The notes beneath the pieces were generated by a model that saw only the letters and a program-made list of their open reading frames with translations, had not been told where the DNA came from and ran no database searches. 9,066 bases of DNA, taken from JBECKR01 sp040235415. GTDB taxonomy: Bacteria; Acidobacteriota; Polarisedimenticolia; Polarisedimenticolales; Polarisedimenticolaceae. The translations under genes were made by a program, and so were the position numbers. The stretch is from positions 1 to 9,066 of the forward strand of contig JBECKR010000221.1 of assembly GCA_040235415.1 (NCBI GenBank). Reading direction: 5' to 3'. Below, piece after piece: positions 7,604 through 9,066 of this stretch. Numbering within the stretch: position 1 is the first letter of the stretch; each line of letters begins with the position of its first letter.

Positions 7604-8373
7604 AACGAGATCGTCTCGCGCTGGATCGGCAGGGTCGAGCCCGGCCCTTCTTCCCCCGACGGATCGTACCGGTATCCGACGAAGCCCCGGTGTTTCGACG
7701 CGATGTCGATCTCCCGTTCGATCTCCGCGCCGCCGGTGTCGGAGACCGGCTTCAGGACGGGTCTTCCTTCCGGGAACCGGAACTCGTACTCGACGTAATC
7801 GTGCTGGTCCCCGACGGAAAACTCGGACGACAGGATCGGCCGGTCGTCCAGGAAGACCGTGATGTCGACCGGCGATCTCGTGTAGCTCTGGTTGCCGACG
7901 TACAGCACGGTGTTTCCGTCGGAGTCCTCCGGAACGAGGGCGCCGCGGTCCCGAGCCGGAAGGACGAAGCTCGCCCGTGCGACCGATCCCGGCTCGTCGC
8001 TCCCCCAGACCTCGATCGTGTATTCGGCTCCGGCGAGTAACCCGAACGCCCGGCCGCCGGACGGCGCGACGACGCGGTAGGCACCGTGCTCCACGTCCTC
8101 GAGAGCCGCGGCGTTGTCGCCGGCCCGAAGCCGAAAGCCACGGAACTGCGGAATCCTGCCGTCGTGGACGATCTCCCAGAGCGTCCCCCCGGACCGCGCG
8201 TCGCGGAGACGGACCCGCGCCACGCTCGTCGGGTACTCGCCGAGGGTTTGCACGTCGACGTTCGCGGCGCCGTTTTCGATGTGGATCCGGAGCGGCGGAG
8301 CGTTGTGGCACGAGGCCATCAGGACGAGCGCCGCGCCGAGCGCCAGCACGCGCGTCGCCTCGCGTCCCCTCAC
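7597..8373 (-). CDS. Putative lipoprotein with two beta-rich (Ig-like) domains, coupled to a CHAT protease
   Basis: The product is 258 aa. The start MRGREATR is basic, then a hydrophobic core LALGAALVL leads to MASC with Cys-22 as the likely lipidated residue. The -3 Met is unusual for a lipobox but tolerated, so it is probably anchored in a membrane of the envelope. Residues 28-125 and about 150-258 are both rich in alternating beta-strand patterns. The second part (VGNQSYTRSPVDITVFLDD, then VGDQHDYVEYEF) resembles, from memory, a recurring uncharacterised beta-sandwich domain of bacterial lipoproteins with 'SNQS...PVDI.V..D'. The start is GTG 8373, whose bases overlap the CHAT stop (GTGA, 4 bp), so the two proteins are co-translated. 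A GTG at 8349 is an alternative that would remove the basic n-region. The function is unknown; it may be a partner or target of the protease, which is inference from the overlap only. Confidence 0.75.
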   Translation of the reverse strand: MRGREATRVLALGAALVLMASCHNAPPLRIHIENGAANVDVQTLGEYPTSVARVRLRDARSGGTLWEIVHDGRIPQFRGFRLRAGDNAAALEDVEHGAYRVVAPSGGRAFGLLAGAEYTIEVWGSDEPGSVARASFVLPARDRGALVPEDSDGNTVLYVGNQSYTRSPVDITVFLDDRPILSSEFSVGDQHDYVEYEFRFPEGRPVLKPVSDTGGAEIEREIDIASKHRGFVGYRYDPSGEEGPGSTLPIQRETISFR

Positions 8374-9066
8374 CTCCAGTCCCCCACCGCGACGAACGCC
8401 GCCCAGTAGAACGGGTGGTCCGAGCGGCGCGCATCGCGGCGCGCGGCGAGCGCGTCGAGCGTCGCGGCGCGCATCGCGGCGTCGGTCGCGTCGCCGTCGA
8501 GCCGGTGGCGGTAGAGCGCCGTCATGAACACCCGCGTGGCGTCGTCGTCGACCGGCCACAGGCTCATGACCAGCGTCCGGACCCCGGCGGTCTCGAACGC
8601 CCGCCGCAGCCCGAGCACCCCTTCCCCCGCGTGGACGCGGCCGACGCCGGTCTCGCACGCCGACAACACCACCCAGTCGACGCCCTCGAGGTCGAGGGTC
8701 GCGATCTCCTCGGAGGTCAGGATACCGTCGTCGGTCGCCTTCGCGCCGGAGCGCGCGGCGTTCGCGTCCGCCAGCGCGAGGCCCGAGAGCAGCAGCGGGT
8801 CGTCGAGGGCGCGGATCCCGGCCTCGTCCGCGCAGCGGCCCCCCGCGAAGAACCCGTGCGTCGCGAGGTGTACAACGTCCCGGCCCGGCGCGAGCTTCCG
8901 GAGCGCGGTCTCGCTCGCCTCCGCGCCGGAGAGCTCGCGGAGTTCCCCCGTGCGGTTCGGGGAGGCGCGCCACAGCGCCGCGATCGTGTCGATCTCGGCG
9001 CGGGCCGACGGCAGCGGCGCGAAGCGCAGGGTCGACAGTCCGCGCGCGCACGGGTCGGCGTCGGCG
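8370..9066 (-). CDS. CHAT-domain caspase-like protease (N-terminus outside window)
   Basis: The last 231 residues of a protein that enters from the right edge, starting ADADPCARGL at 9065. The domain is complete around the active site: HLATHGFF with catalytic His-70 of the fragment (codon 8856-8858) and VVLSACETGVG with catalytic Cys-137 (codon 8655-8657). It continues through the usual GEGVLGLRRAF, LVMSLWPVDD and the C-terminal HPFYWAAFVAVGDWR. CHAT proteins are clan CD cysteine proteases related to caspases and separases. They commonly have N-terminal TPR repeats, which would lie beyond 9066 and cannot be checked. The frame was followed through to the edge; GTG 8672 is an internal codon in mid-domain. 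The TGA at 8370 overlaps the lipoprotein GTG. Both dyad residues are present, so an active protease is expected. Its substrate is unknown. Confidence 0.9.
   Translation of the reverse strand, partial: ADADPCARGLSTLRFAPLPSARAEIDTIAALWRASPNRTGELRELSGAEASETALRKLAPGRDVVHLATHGFFAGGRCADEAGIRALDDPLLLSGLALADANAARSGAKATDDGILTSEEIATLDLEGVDWVVLSACETGVGRVHAGEGVLGLRRAFETAGVRTLVMSLWPVDDDATRVFMTALYRHRLDGDATDAAMRAATLDALAARRDARRSDHPFYWAAFVAVGDWR
8424..8481. repeat. Pair of 18-nt direct repeats in the CHAT gene 3' end
   Basis: The same 18 bases (GCGGCGCGCATCGCGGCG on the plus strand) occur at 8424-8441 and 8464-8481, 40 nt apart. Because 40 is not a multiple of three they are read in different frames: AAMRAA in the upstream copy and RRDARR in the downstream one. 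The sequence is very G+C-rich, so chance is possible, but local slippage could also explain it. Confidence 0.5.

Noticed and set aside
7424..8434. Open minus-strand frame of 336 codons overlapping the lipoprotein and the intergenic scars
   Set aside because: It runs in a different frame through the lipoprotein, whose frame has a signal peptide, lipobox-like cysteine and coupling to CHAT. The product is Arg/Gly-rich with no pattern.
7597..9051. A single 484-residue protein reading from the right edge into the lipoprotein
   Set aside because: Right of 8373 this frame is out of phase with the CHAT domain, whose His and Cys motifs lie in another frame. The upstream half is a shadow, so the lipoprotein start was placed at GTG 8373.

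Overview
The window is high-G+C bacterial DNA: a stretch I counted inside the transporter gene (4441-4500) is 67% G+C. Translation signals are conventional, with clear Shine-Dalgarno sites and some GTG and TTG starts. Gene content (M32 carboxypeptidase, FadD15-like acyl-CoA synthetase, SLC1-type symporter, CHAT protease with a lipoprotein) suggests a free-living Gram-negative-type bacterium from a lineage such as Acidobacteriota, Myxococcota or a related candidate phylum. Nothing in the sequence fixes the phylum, so this is only an impression.

Left part (1-5366), ordinary housekeeping-type genes. The 3' end of a probable GT-C membrane glycosyltransferase (1-600, +) overlaps tail-to-tail by 46 bp with an M32 carboxypeptidase (555-2105, -) in which all the family motifs are visible. 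A 149-bp divergent intergenic region then leads to a two-gene operon on the plus strand. It encodes a long-chain acyl-CoA synthetase from a TTG start (2255-4036) and, 7 bp downstream, an SLC1/DAACS sodium:acidic amino acid symporter (4044-5366) with the glutamate/aspartate-type binding residues.

Middle part (5367-7596), a compositional island. G+C drops visibly (52% in 5521-5580, 33% in 7381-7440). Two minus-strand genes, coupled by an ATGA overlap, encode an unrecognised protein with one N-terminal hydrophobic segment and a secreted protein with eight cysteines in its last 38 residues. Upstream of them is an AT-rich stretch that may be their promoter, then a patchwork of two broken genes. 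One is a frameshifted C-terminus of a CHAT protease (minus strand). The other is the C-terminal coding end of a second DAACS symporter (plus strand), about 83% identical over 58 bases to the end of the intact gene 2.2 kb to the left. The island therefore lies between two copies of the same transporter 3' end, which suggests insertion, replacement or duplication with deletion.

Right part (7597-9066). A CHAT-domain caspase-like protease (His and Cys of the catalytic dyad both visible, N-terminus beyond the window) is translationally coupled by a GTGA overlap to a putative lipoprotein with two beta-rich, probably Ig-like, domains. The CHAT scar lies upstream of the unknown gene pair, just as the intact CHAT gene lies upstream of the lipoprotein. 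The unknown pair may therefore be the leftover partner genes of a second CHAT locus. That is the most interesting idea here, and it is an inference. No tRNA, rRNA, CRISPR array, transposase or integrase was seen.
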